A DNA stretch of 64,000 bases from Plantago major (taxonomy: Eukaryota; Streptophyta; Magnoliopsida; Lamiales; Plantaginaceae), in contig CM048839.1 of assembly GCA_026545765.1 (NCBI GenBank), positions 87,806,414 through 87,870,413 of the forward strand. The letters are read 5' to 3'. The translations under genes were made by a program, and so were the position numbers. The first letter of the stretch is position 1; each line of letters starts with the position of its first letter. A model generated the notes under the pieces. The model was given only the letters and a program-made list of their open reading frames with translations. It was not told where the DNA came from and did not search any database. This document shows positions 10,352 to 20,038 of the stretch, in pieces.

Positions 10352-10581
10352 CTCACTGGTTCGAGTATATCATGTCGATGCTCTGGGAGAAGAAGAGATT
10401 GCAGAGGGAACAACAGGCCCTGGAAGTCGCTGCTGGTCAGCGGACCAAGATTATCAATACGTCCGCGGGTCTCCCTATGGCGGACCCGAAAAACGCGGCA
10501 GTTTTTGCTGCTGAAGAAGAAAGGCGGAACAAGGCCGGAGAAGATCCACAAGCCTTGGTTGTGCCAATTGACCGAGAATAG
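10352..10581 (+). pseudogene. Tat antisense protein, third exon (HWFEYIMSM)
   Basis: The intron 10221-10351 (131 bp, GTAAGG to GCACAG) ends just before a phase-matched exon starting HWFEYIMSM. The homologous exon in the second Tat element starts FWFEYVMSTM at 36796, after an intron of 122 bp in the same phase. The exon is charged and helical and runs to a TAG at 10579-10581. In the other copy the homologous region is longer, so this stop is probably a lesion. The next 170 bp show no matching coding sequence and may be an insertion. Confidence 0.6.
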
Positions 10582-10829
10582 TTTTGTAGTAGAAAGGGTA
10601 CTAAAGGATTAAGTATAAGAAAGGAGGCACACGCGAAATCATAGGAAAATTATAAAGTCAACCACCAGTCAACAAAAGCGATAGGACTTATAGGCACGTG
10701 CTCTATAAGACAACTTGGGGAGAGATCGGTAAAAAAAATGTCTTTATTAAGGTGGGCAAAGGCCCCGCCACTCAGAGCGCCACTGCCTCCAAGCCACCCG
10801 CTTCCGCTGCTTCGGCACCCTAGCGGGAG
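10582..10829 (+). other. Non-matching stretch inside antisense gene
   Basis: Several stops occur in all + frames up to about 10750. An Ala/Pro/Ser-rich open segment then leads into the next exon part. The stretch has no counterpart that I can recognise in the second Tat copy, so a small insertion is possible. Confidence 0.35.
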
Positions 10830-11330
10830 GTGCTGATGCGGGACGCCATAACCTCTGGGTGCAAGAGGGGAGCAACCTCGGAGGCTTCCCTTGCAGCTAA
10901 GAGGCAGCAACTGTTCGCTGTCCTGCCCATCGACCAAGCAGCTCTCGATAAGGAATATGAACGGGCTCGTGGACTCCCTGAGGTGGAGCGGGTTGGAGGG
11001 CTTGACGAGCTATACCAGCGGGTAAGTAATTATCTCATGCTTTTCTTGCCAGGTTCTTGGTATAATAAAAACACAACTTATATCCCTGCGGACTTCTTGC
11101 AGCTCGGATGTTTCGTCAGAGCCATGCAGTGGAAGGCCGGCGAACGTGCTACTATTGAGGAGGATCTGCACAAGGTCGTAGCCACTTCTGCGGATGAGGC
11201 AGAGAAGGTGAAGCGGTTGGAAATGCAGCTGAAAGAAAATGAAGTGAAGTTCCATAAGTTGAAGGCCAGCTGGGAAGAGATCAGGTCGGACCTTGACTGG
11301 CAGGAGAATTTTGTCAGTAGGTCGATGAAG
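10830..11330 (+). pseudogene. Tat antisense protein, coiled-coil exons
   Basis: The frame encodes charged helical sequence: LAAKRQQLFAV, then ARGLPEVERVGGLDELYQR. A likely intron of 81 bp (11022-11102, GTAAGT to TTGCAG) divides it; being a multiple of three, it can also be read through. After the intron, ERATIEEDLHKV continues into a long coiled coil. The second Tat copy has RRATMEED at the same place after an intron of 97 bp, and its coding sequence resumes at 52742 beyond an inserted copia element. A one-base frame change near 11325-11330 precedes the C-terminal part. The role is unknown; the coiled coil suggests multimerisation. Confidence 0.6.
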
Positions 11331-11842
11331 GCCTCCAATATGCCCGCCTTCAGGCTGGTCGTGACTTTATGAACTCGGATTCTTTCAAATTTTTTATGGC
11401 GGATAAGTCCGATGCCTCTCGCCTAGATGGGTTTTCATCCGCTATCGGCCAGCTTCAGTCCAAGGGACTACTTCCGCAGAACTTCAACTGGAAGGCGGAA
11501 GGGTTGATCCCTGTGGACAATGTCTCGGACGAACGGTTGGCCGCGTGCGAGTTTGCGGAGCTAGTCACTGAGGAGGGTGAGATCGAGATCCAGAACGGCG
11601 GACCCTTCCTCCCGAGGTGTGTCCCGGACGCCCTCCGAAAGGTATGCTTTGTACCTTTTGAGAACTACCGGGCTTTCCTAACGGACTGGTACTACCTGCC
11701 TTCTTGGGTCGTTGGTCTGGATGCGGATTTCAACTTGTTCGAGTTCGCTGAATCCCTTGCCGTGCAGGTCGTCGACAACACGTCTTCCGTCAATCCGCCT
11801 CAAACCGGTGAAGCGGGTTCGAGCCAAGCTAGCCCCCAGTGA
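11331..11842 (+). pseudogene. Tat antisense protein, C-terminal part
   Basis: The frame restored after a shift near 11330 reads AGRDFMNSDSFKFF and continues for about 160 residues to a TGA at 11840-11842. Features are FMADKSDASRL, an aromatic FLTDWYYLPSWVVGL segment and a Ser/Pro/Gln-rich end. No catalytic motif is recognisable. Immediately after the stop is the hairpin CGGGGTATGCCCCG (11849-11862), which also marks the end of the next antisense ORF. It belongs to the gene beginning at the TATA box near 8153. Confidence 0.55.
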
Positions 11843-11848
11843 GAAGTC

Positions 11849-11862
11849 CGGGGTATGCCCCG
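11849..11862 (+). promoter_or_regulatory. Hairpin after antisense stop codon
   Basis: CGGGG-TATG-CCCCG forms a five-base-pair GC stem with a four-base loop, seven bases after the stop. The identical 14-mer is at 12663-12676, overlapping the end of the second antisense ORF. Confidence 0.6.
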
Positions 11863-12266
11863 TGAAAATTCTGTACTTGTTGAATTGTGATCTTTTGATG
11901 GCACAGAATGTCGCCATGTACAATATTTACTCACTTTTATTCATAGTAACCATTTGCGGAGTAACGCTTTCCGCGTTTTTAAATCATTACTTGCTTTCCT
12001 CTCTACTTCTTTCTACTTCGTCGTTCATATGCTAATTTATCACAAAATACGCATCTATTAAGAATACGGATCGCTGTGGATGGTGTCTGATGTAGAATAA
12101 TCGAACCATCATTTCTCCGATCCTCGGATCGTTCGTTCTTTGGGATACGTGATTCATCTAGAAGGAGGAAGGTGAAACAGTGAAATAGTCATTATTACTG
12201 CGTCTTTTCATCTTCCCAGTCGTCGGATGATTGAGACGTGGTGTGATCGTAAAGATCCATCGCCAC

Positions 12267-12274
12267 TATAAATA
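12267..12274 (+). promoter_or_regulatory. TATA box of second antisense gene
   Basis: TATAAATA lies about 97 bp before the ATG at 12371, within CACTATAAATAAG. It repeats the box of the first antisense gene at 8153-8160. Confidence 0.6.
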
Positions 12275-12370
12275 AGACTATGATAACTGCCCCTTTCTTA
12301 CCGTTTTACTTTTCACCAATCTCTCCTTGTTTAGCACACTCAATTTCCAAAAGGGGCAGATTTCTTCAGG

Positions 12371-12679
12371 ATGTCGGAATCCGATGGGGAAGAATATCAG
12401 CATTGGGTAAACTGTGCTTGTGGGAACATGCATCCGCCGATTTACCCGGGTAAAGGGACCGTGGATGACCCAATCCTTCTCCATTTTGAAGGCGATCCCC
12501 CTCTATGTCCGGGGATAGCCAGGAGGTTAGCTGAAGAAGAAAGGGAGCGGACGCTGAAGATGATCCGTAGGAGGATCCAAAAGCCGCAACAAGCTTGTCA
12601 GGCTGAAAGCGGTGGCTCGGAGTCCCAAGGCTCAACTTCTGGAATCCGCTGGAGGAACAAGGCGGGGTATGCCCCGTAG
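12371..12679 (+). CDS. Small antisense ORF of Tat element, Cys/His motif
   Basis: A 102-codon frame starts MSESDGEEYQHW. The beginning resembles the MSESDSQ and MSGSDSQ starts of the larger antisense proteins. It contains CACGNMHPP (two Cys and one His, possibly metal binding) and PPLCPG, then a helical REEAERER-like charged stretch and a Ser/Gly-rich end. The last codons overlap the hairpin CGGGGTATGCCCCG. A TATA box sits 97 bp upstream and no intron is needed. I do not recognise the family. It may be a truncated duplicate of the first antisense gene or an independent small gene. No lesion is visible. Confidence 0.5.
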   Translation: MSESDGEEYQHWVNCACGNMHPPIYPGKGTVDDPILLHFEGDPPLCPGIARRLAEEERERTLKMIRRRIQKPQQACQAESGGSESQGSTSGIRWRNKAGYAP

Positions 12680-14037
12680 AAGTATGTATTGTCCTTGGAC
12701 CTTTACAGATTGTACCTTCCGTGTGTAGATGCTCGGATAATTTTGTTTATAAAATTCGGACTACTTTCATCAGATGAAATCGCCACCTTTTCCTAATTCG
12801 TACTTCCTCGGATTATATTGACGCGCATATCCTTGTAAGATGATCAACAAATATAAACTCGAACGTGGTTGATGGGCTTGTTTGGGTTTGATTGGATAAG
12901 CCCTTCTGGCCCAACACTGTTCAACCCAAATGAATAGTTCAAACCCCTTGTCAACGTCGAAGTTCTGACGTGTCGGACGCCTATTGGTTCGTTACTTCTA
13001 TGAATACTTCGGATTCCTCTTTGCCTTGGTCGTGCAAATCCAACTTCCAATCTCCATATCTGCCCAATAGTTTGGGCCCCGTATTACCCGCAAGAAGATG
13101 ATTTCTTGGATAGTTTCCCCCTCGAGGCTCCCGTCCACTCTCAAGTCGGCGTTTATCCTGGGCTTGAGAGTGGCGTGGGTCTGGAGGGGCAGATTGTTGA
13201 AGATCAGTCATCGGAAAGCATAGATCTCGGTACACGTACAGACCTGTATGTTAGCAAATGGACTATCTTATCGGTTGTACGCGTGATTCACCCTTTAGGA
13301 ACTTTTTCTTCCCGAGGAGTTGTTGACGGGTGGATCGCCGTACGACCAACGCGTCAGATCCGTGTATAGATCCAGGTTTCTATGTCGGATATGATAGATG
13401 TGTCCGTGCATTTTGTTTATAAGCACGAGATTCCCATTGCTAATCACTTACTCACAATTTTGATGTCTCCAGGCACATTGCGCGCGGGATCCATAGAGAT
13501 CGTCGTAGAATTCTGACTTGTTAAAACATCTTGTTTTATGCAGGCAAATCAGATCTACGGTTTTCCCAGAAGTAGTGAGTGAAAAAGTGTCCTGCCGGAG
13601 GAATCTACTTTATTGGTGGACTACGATCCAGATGTTTCCTTTTTAGTTTATGCAATGTAGTTGTAGATCTAGGTAGAGATCCGAAGTGGTGGATTACAAA
13701 GACATTGCCATATGTACTTAGTTTCTCATACGAATAAAATCGATCACTTGCTTGTTGTTGTTTTGAACACTAAACTTTCAAATCGAAAGATAGAAGTTGT
13801 ATTGATTTGCCGGAAATTCAATTACAACTTGTGGTCTACATGGCCAGTGACAAAAGGATTAACCAAAAAATAGAACTGACGGAGTTCCGTGTAATGGATA
13901 GCTGGAATCTAAAATAACCAAACGACCTGACGAAGATTCGCGTAACCATTCCTATGCGTAAAACTTTTGAAGGTTTCTAGCATCCCATATACGCTTGAGT
14001 GAGTGTCCGCGCTCATCTTCCAGTTCGTAACTCCCAT
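12680..14037. other. Tat 3' non-coding spacer between integrase and antisense genes
   Basis: Mostly non-coding. An open stretch on the + strand at about 13080-13369 reads YYPQEDDFLDSFPLEAP and could be another antisense exon, but I see no clear promoter or homologue. The - strand end of integrase lies near 13990-14037, where stops and frame changes make the exact end unclear. Confidence 0.4.
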
Positions 14038-14742
14038 TCACTCTCGCTCCGACAATCTTGTAAGGTCCTTCCCATTTGGGCTTGAGTTTCCAACATTGCT
14101 CAAAATGTCAGCCTGGCGGAGTACTAGATCTCCGACCTGGAAGTTTTTTGCCTGAACATTCTTGTTGTAGGTTCGGGCAGCAGTTGCTTGATACCTATGG
14201 ATATTAGCCAGTGCTTCAGTTCTAATCTGTTCCAGCATGTCCAGGTCGAATATCCGAGCTTCACGATTGGCGGAATCTTCGAACTCTTGGACCCTCATAG
14301 TCTCAACGGCAATTTCGGCTGGTATAACTGCTTCCGAGCCATATACCAAGGCAAATGGAGTCTCTTTGGTTGCGGTCCGTGCAGTGGTGCGATGAGCCCA
14401 TAGCACGCCATCCAGGTCGTCCGCCCAGCTTTCTTGAGAAGTTCTCAACCACTTTTCGAGGATCTTGACTATTATCTTGTTTGTGGACTCAGCCTGTCCA
14501 TTAGCTTGCGAATATCCAACAGATGTGAAACGTTGTTCAATCTTGAAGGACGCCAGCCATTCCTTGAGCCTATTGCCTGAAAATTAGGCACCATTATCCG
14601 AGACAAGAACTCTGGGCAGGCCAAAGCGGCAAATGATGTTCTTCCAGATGAAGGTCCGCATTCGACTTTCTGTAATGGTTGCCACAGCTTCCGCTTCTAC
14701 CCATTTGGTGAAGTATTCCACGGCCACAATCAAGAACTTCTT
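14038..14742 (-). pseudogene. Tat integrase catalytic core and C-terminus
   Basis: In sense this segment follows a TAG at about 14742. It reads through the DDE core (VSDNG near 14590-14610 and ANGQAESTNK near 14490-14520), with a further stop between them at about 14586. The distal part, open from 14448, contains VLWAHRTTARTATKETPF and LVYGSEAVIPAEI, typical of plant Ty3/gypsy integrases, then NFQVGDLVLRQAD. The enzyme would insert the cDNA. Three or more lesions break it. No chromodomain follows, as expected for Tat elements. Confidence 0.85.
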
Positions 14743-15675
14743 CTATTGAGTGCCCCTTGGGAACGGTCCGACAATATCAATGCCCCACTGATCAAATGGA
14801 CATGCTATGATTGATGGAATCATAGGATGTGTCGGACGATGTGGAATGTTCGCATAATATTGACAGTCAGGGCATCTCCGAGCGTGATCGGCGGAATCCT
14901 TATCAATGCTAGCGAAGAATAGCTTGTCGTATGATTTTCCGGGCAAGAGTTCTTCCCGGAATGACTTCCACTTCCGTGTGTATCTCTTCCAAAGACAGCT
15001 TTTGCTTCTGCTCATGCTCAAATACCTCGATGAGTCCCAAAAAGATCTCTTGTACAAATCTTCACCTAGTATAAAGTATCTCACGCTTTGCAAGACGCTC
15101 CTGGATTCCTTCGGATCAGCTGGCAGAGATCCGTCCTTGAGATAATTAAAAATGTCGGTCATCCAGTTTCTTCCTGTGTCAGTCAACATGACAGCTGAAT
15201 TGGGACTCATGACGGACGATTCGGTAAATTCCTCAAAGAGGCTGGCTTCCTGCTTGAGTAGCTCAAGATACTTGATCATCGAAGGACCTTTTGTGGCAAA
15301 AGTTCCTGAAAATTGAGCTTCAACTAGCTGTGAGTCCGTGTAAGCTTTGAGCTTCCGGACTTGCAGGGATTTCGCCAGACGTAGCCCGACTAACAATGCT
15401 TCGTACTCAGCCTCATTATTGGTGACTTTGAATTCCAAGGATATCGCGTAGTCGAGTTCCGCGCCATCAAGGCTCTTAAGAAAGATTCCAATCCCTCCCA
15501 CTCTTCCAGTGGAGGAACCATCCACTTCCAATCTCCAAACATCAGAAAGATGTTTTTCGGTCTTGAGATCTTTTGTAAGCTCCTGAGGTTCCAACCTTTG
15601 TTCCTCTTTTTCTTTGATTTTCGGTCCGGAGTTGTTAATACCGGATCTGCTTGCGATATCGTCAAGAAGGAACAT
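14743..15675 (-). pseudogene. Tat archaeal-type second RNase H and integrase zinc finger
   Basis: The N-terminal half has a second RNase H-like domain: LEVDGSSTGRVGGIGIFL, then NNEAEYEALLVGLRLA and LKAYTDSQLV supply the D, E and D catalytic acids. This extra domain is a known mark of the Tat lineage and lies between the normal RNase H and integrase. The C-terminal half reaches the integrase zinc finger (RRCPDCQYYAN) and the first catalytic Asp (DQWGIDIVGPF). A compensated frame disturbance lies between them around residues 225-245. The frame ends with a TAG at about 14740-14742. Confidence 0.88.
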
Positions 15676-15810
15676 TTGGTTGACCCGAGTTTCCTCATAT
15701 GAGGCAGGCAGGGACTGATTAATGAATTGAGCATCCTCGAGGTTTTCTGGGTGGAACTTTGGCGGAACTGGCTTCCGGACGATCTTCTTGGTGATTAGGC
15801 ATTCAAATGT

Positions 15811-16173
15811 CTATTTGTCAGGGACTTTCTCTGAATCCGCTTCGGGATATTCCGCTAGGAAGTCGGCAAGGACTTGAGCTTTCTTGGCTGACGGAGCCTG
15901 ATAGCAAATGTCGTATTCACTCAGCTCAATCGCCCACTTAGAGAGTCGTCCAGATTGATCGGGCTTCCCCAGGACTTGTTTCAAAGGTTCCGCAGTTAGT
16001 ACCACTATTTTATGAGACTTGAAGTATGGTTTTAACCGCCTTGCGGTGTAAACCAAAGCATAAGCCAGTTTCTCAATCTTCACGTATCTTGCCTCCGCCC
16101 CAGCAAGGGCTTTGCTAAGATAGTAGATTGGTAAGTGATCATTAGCCTGAATCCGTACTAATACGGAACTCAT
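15811..16173 (-). pseudogene. Tat RNase H (Ty3 type)
   Basis: A 120-residue segment with PIYYLSKALAGAEARYVKIEK, LVYTARRLKPYF and KAQVLADFLAEYP, the usual signature of the RNase H directly after RT in plant gypsy elements. It degrades RNA in the hybrid. It is separated from RT by a frameshift and stop around 16174-16191, and from the second RNase H by a damaged stretch at 15676-15810. Confidence 0.88.
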
Positions 16174-16190
16174 TGCCTCTTCCGTGATTG

Positions 16191-16985
16191 CTAGGTAGAG
16201 GTAGAGTGGTTCTCCTTCGACGGGTTTGGAGAGCAGTGGAGGGGTATGGAGGTACTTTTTCGGTTCTCGAAAGCCTCAGAACATTCCATGGTCCACTCAA
16301 AGCTCTCTCCTTTCCGGGGGATTTTGAAGAACGGAAGATTCTTCTCCGCAGATCGTGAAATAAAACGACTTAAGGACATGAGACTTCCTATGAGTCGCTG
16401 TACCTCATTGAGGTTCTTTGCATGCGGCAGATCTAGGATTGCCTTGATCTTCTCGGGGTTTGCGCTTATCCCTCTTTCTGTGACCATGTATCCGATGAAT
16501 TTTCCTCCTTTTACTCCGTAAGTGCACTTTTCTGGATTCAGTTTCATTCCGTACTTCCTAAGGATAGCGAAGCACTTGTTCAAATGATCCACGTGTTGTT
16601 CTTCAATTTTGCTCTTAACGAGCATGTCGTCCACATAAACTTCCATGGTTTTTCCAATTTCTTCCTTGAACATCTGGTTCACCAGTCGTTGGTAAGTGGC
16701 TCCCGCATTTTTCAACCCGAAGGGCATTACCTTGAAACAGTATACTCCCCCTGCAGCGAAGAAAGCTGTTTTCTTGATGTCCTCCTTGGCCATCCGAATT
16801 TGGTAAAAACCTTGATATGCGTCCATGAAACTTAGTAACGCACATCCGGACGTGGAGTCAACTAATTGATCTATCCGGGGCAAAGGGTACGGATCTTTTG
16901 GGCAGAACTTGTTCAACCTGGTGAAATCATTGCACATCCGCCATTTGCCCGGTGATTTTTCGACCAGACCACGTTGCAAACCCAA
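16191..16985 (-). pseudogene. Tat reverse transcriptase
   Basis: A 264-residue open segment containing most of RT: WRMCNDFTRLNKFCPKDPYPLP, SFMDAYQGFYQI (first catalytic Asp, residue 55), VMPFGLKNAGATYQRL and YVDDMLVKSK (catalytic DD at 119-120), then KCTYGVKGGKFIGYMVTERG. It overlaps the protease/RT N-terminal frame at 16913-16985 in another frame, so a frameshift separates fingers from palm. A further shift at the C-terminal end divides it from RNase H. Confidence 0.9.
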
Positions 16986-18079
16986 TCGGAATAACGGACC
17001 TCTTCGATGTGTCCTGCTTTCAGAAGTCGATCAACTTCAGCGGATATGATGGCATCCTTGACCGGACCAAAATCCTTCCTCTTTTGTCGGATGTACTTAA
17101 TCGAGGGATCCATGTTCAGACGGTGAACAGTAATCCTCGGATCTATTCCCTTCAAGTCATCGGTGCTCCAGGCAAACACATCACTGTTGTCTCGGAGAAA
17201 AACAATGAGCTTCATTTCCACCTCCGCATTCATCTCTGTTCCGATTCTTGTTTTCTTGTCCGGGCTTCCAACAACAATCTCAATTTCCTTGAGAGTTTCA
17301 TGAGGCTCGATTCGCACAGTCCTAGGAAACTTCTCCTTCTGGCTCCCTACTCCAATCTGCGGATTCTCCTTTTTGGCCGGAAGAACAACTGGTGGGTCAG
17401 AGGTCAAAGTAGTTGTCAGCACGGGGGCGGACGCTCTTCTTGTGGACATAATGTAACATTCCCAGGCTTCACGGACGTTTCCCACCTCTTCTCCAACTCC
17501 GATGGGAGTTGGAAACTTCATTCTATTATGGAGAGTGGAGGAAATAGCCCGGAATTGATTGAGCCTCGGACGCCCAAAGATGGCATTGTAGTCGAAAGTC
17601 CGGTCCACCACTACAAATCGGACCAATTGAGTCACTCTTGCCGGGAAAGTCCCGAGTGAGACGTTCAACATAACACTTCCTAGGGGTCGAACAGTTCCCC
17701 CTCCAAACCCCAGTATAGAGGTGTGGACTCTCTCATATCGGATTCTCCCCAGCTCCATCTGGTCTAGTGTTCTTTTGGAAATGATATTCGAGGAACTCCC
17801 TGTGTCCACCAAGATTTTGTTCACTCGATAAGTCGCGATGGTCAACGAAACCACCAGCGGAACATCTGGATTATCAATGTCCTCACCTCCTGCCGTAGGA
17901 GGAGGAATCTCTCTATCATCGAAGGATATAGCGTTTGTACCCCGAATCGCCGGAGCAGCGTACGCTCTATCGTTGTTCCGAAGATTTTGAGCAGTCCGCT
18001 CTCTCACGTTCCTACTATCACCTCCAGATGGTCCGCCTGCGATGGTGTTGATCACTCCGCTGTACGGAGGGTTTTCCAT
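16913..18079 (-). pseudogene. Tat protease and RT N-terminus
   Basis: A 388-residue segment. The aspartic protease active site VDTGSSSNII is at residues 91-100 (catalytic Asp 92), and PLGSVMLNVSLG and FDYNAIFGRPRLN follow as in other plant gypsy proteases. The later part, DVFAWSTDDLKGIDP and AEVDRLLKAGHIEEVRYSDWV, is the linker and N-terminal fingers of RT. The protease matures the polyprotein in the particle. Frame continuity to RT is lost near 16950. Confidence 0.9.
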
Positions 18080-18089
18080 ATCAATGTCA

Positions 18090-18663
18090 TCGCTATATCT
18101 TTACGGATGTCCATCCGTGCGAGGCGGATAGTGAGCCGACAGAGGCAGCAAAGATAGTGGACGGGGTGGTGGTTCTGTAGCATTTTCCTCCCTTCTTCGC
18201 TCCGTTCTATCGTGCCTGGAGGGCTCATCCGCATAGATGTGCTCCTTTAGCTTGCCCTCTCTCACCAGGTGTTCAACCTCTGTTTTCAACTGGATACAGT
18301 CATCAGTCTCGTGATCACGACACTTGTGGAACTTGCAATACCCGTTGCATTCTTATTCTTCCAGTTGTTGTGAGAGGGCTTTGGCCATTGTACATCCAAC
18401 TTCTTCTCGATGATAGTCGCCAAGATGTCGGATCTTGGTCTATTGAGATGGGTATAATCCGCGTATCTCCTCGGCGGTCTCCTTTCTCTGTGGAAGCCTT
18501 TATCTCTGTGATCCTTCCTTGGGTCAAACTTCCCCTGGCGTTGCTCTTGTTTCATCGGGTCCTTTCCTTTCTTGGAACCAGCTCTTACTGGAACATTCCT
18601 CCGGTACTCCTCTCCGTACATACCTTCTTCACAGATGTCATCTAAATGCTTTTCACTCCTCAC
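18090..18663 (-). pseudogene. Tat Gag C-terminus with zinc-binding segment
   Basis: Two overlapping frames (18286-18663 and 18101-18289) carry the basic C-terminal part of Gag. Around 18280-18345 a Cys/His-rich stretch is visible (CKFHKCRDHETDDC on reading across the shift), followed by LKTEVEHLVREGKLKEHI, a conserved pattern after the zinc-binding segment in plant gypsy Gag. It should bind RNA. A frameshift near 18330 and stops near 18090-18230 separate it from protease. Confidence 0.75.
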
Positions 18664-19301
18664 TTCCTGACTAGAGAGTTTTCTTCGGAGCTCTGAGTTG
18701 AAAGTATTAGCACAGTGTGATGAATCTGCCTTAATATCTTGTGGCTCAACTCGAAGAACTTCCGTGTGAAAGCGATCTAGGAAGGTCCTTAGATCCTCTT
18801 GCTCCCGCTGTATAACTTCTGCCAGGTGCTATACGGTACGCTTTCTCCTTTTTGATTTCCCAAATCGTGCCAAGAACTTGGAAGAAAGGTCTGCATATGA
18901 CTTTATCGATTTGTTCGGCAAAGCGGTGTCCAATCCATAGCCGTTCCGAAGAGAGTGGATGGGAATGTAAGAGCTTTTGTATTGTCGCTCATTCCCTTGG
19001 AATCCATCTTGCTGTTGTACCTTGTCAGGTGACCAACGGGACAAGCATCCCCATAATAGTATTCCAAGCTCGGAATTACCTGATCCAAGTTTCTATTTCT
19101 TTCCTTCTCTCTCATGATGTCATCGTACAAGGGATTTGGTGCACTAGTAGTTATCTGCTCGTGGTCTTTTACCAGGCTTCCGAGGTTCAGAATCTGGGCC
19201 TCCAAAGCCTTCTGCTGAGCGTAGATCTCGTCAGCAGTCATGACCTCTCCTGTCGTCGGATGAACAGCTACATCCGTAGGGAGTTCATCTATTCGGACCA
19301 C
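18664..19301 (-). pseudogene. Tat Gag central region
   Basis: Two frames (18903-19301 and 18829-19044) are joined by a frameshift near 18920-19000. The first has a helical region DEIYAQQKALEAQILNLGSL and a Pro/Tyr-rich PSLEYYYGDACPVGHLTRY. The second has FKSYADLSSKFLARFGKSK-like sequence, the conserved gag core of plant Ty3 elements. The capsid function is inferred from this motif. 18664-18828 is the poorly open continuation. Confidence 0.75.
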
Positions 19302-19310
19302 TGGAACAAT

Positions 19311-19886
19311 TTATGCCACTTGATCTCTGTCTCTCGGAGGTGCTTGTCGCGGAACTCCTGGATACCTATTATCCCTTTCTTGATACTCTCTCCTTCCATT
19401 TGGGCTTCCTTCACCTCGAGCTTGAGAGGCAGATGCCCGCCGATCCAGAAGGTTTCGCAGATCCTCTTGAGGTGGCTGATTCCCTAACCTCTGTTGGATC
19501 GGACGTTGCCTGTTTCTTGATAATGCAGGCTCTGCTTGAGCAGGAGTAGCTACTGGCGGAGTGGCTTGCTGAGGATGGGCATTGTTAGACCCCAGGCATC
19601 CTTGGATGATTGTGAGCAATCTATCAAATTGAGTCTCACTTCGTCCGAGGTCACTAGTGCGGACAGTGCGACCATCGGGCATAGAGAATTGTTGACCTGC
19701 AGTGGGGCCTTGAGCTTCTGCCGGAGAAGCTCGTACGATCCCTTCTCCATGGCTCACAGGCACAACATTCTCAGGGACACTTCGGACTCCCCTGTGTGGA
19801 GCGTCTCTTCCTTCATCTGAGGATGGGCTGATTGTGCGCCCATGGCTCGGATATCCCCTTCCAACGTTCCCTCCAGCCACAGTCAC
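19311..19886 (-). pseudogene. Tat Gag N-terminal region
   Basis: A 191-residue frame rich in Gly, Arg, Gln and Pro (QAEPALSRNRQRPIQQRL) and without a recognisable fold, as is common for the N-terminal part of Tat Gag. It stops at a TAA at 19308-19310, after which the same frame continues with IVPVVRIDELPTD, so a single stop separates it from the central region. The ATG at 19886 lies about 130 bp downstream of the primer-binding site. Confidence 0.65.
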
Positions 19887-20017
19887 CCTCCGTCCCCGGG
19901 TGGGCGGACGTCCTCGTGGACGTGGTGGTGGAGTTCCTATGCCTGCAGCGCTAGTCCACGCTGTCCGTCATGTTTTTGCCATCAGCTCAACTCAAACACG
20001 AAAACTTTTTGTAACGT

Positions 20018-20035
20018 TTCCCACAGACGGCGCCA
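20018..20035 (-). promoter_or_regulatory. Primer-binding site of Tat element
   Basis: In sense TGGCGCCGTCTGTGGGAA, three bases after the 5' LTR end. This sequence is characteristic of Tat/Ogre elements and is described as complementary to tRNA-Arg. Confidence 0.85.
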
Positions 20036-20038
20036 AAA

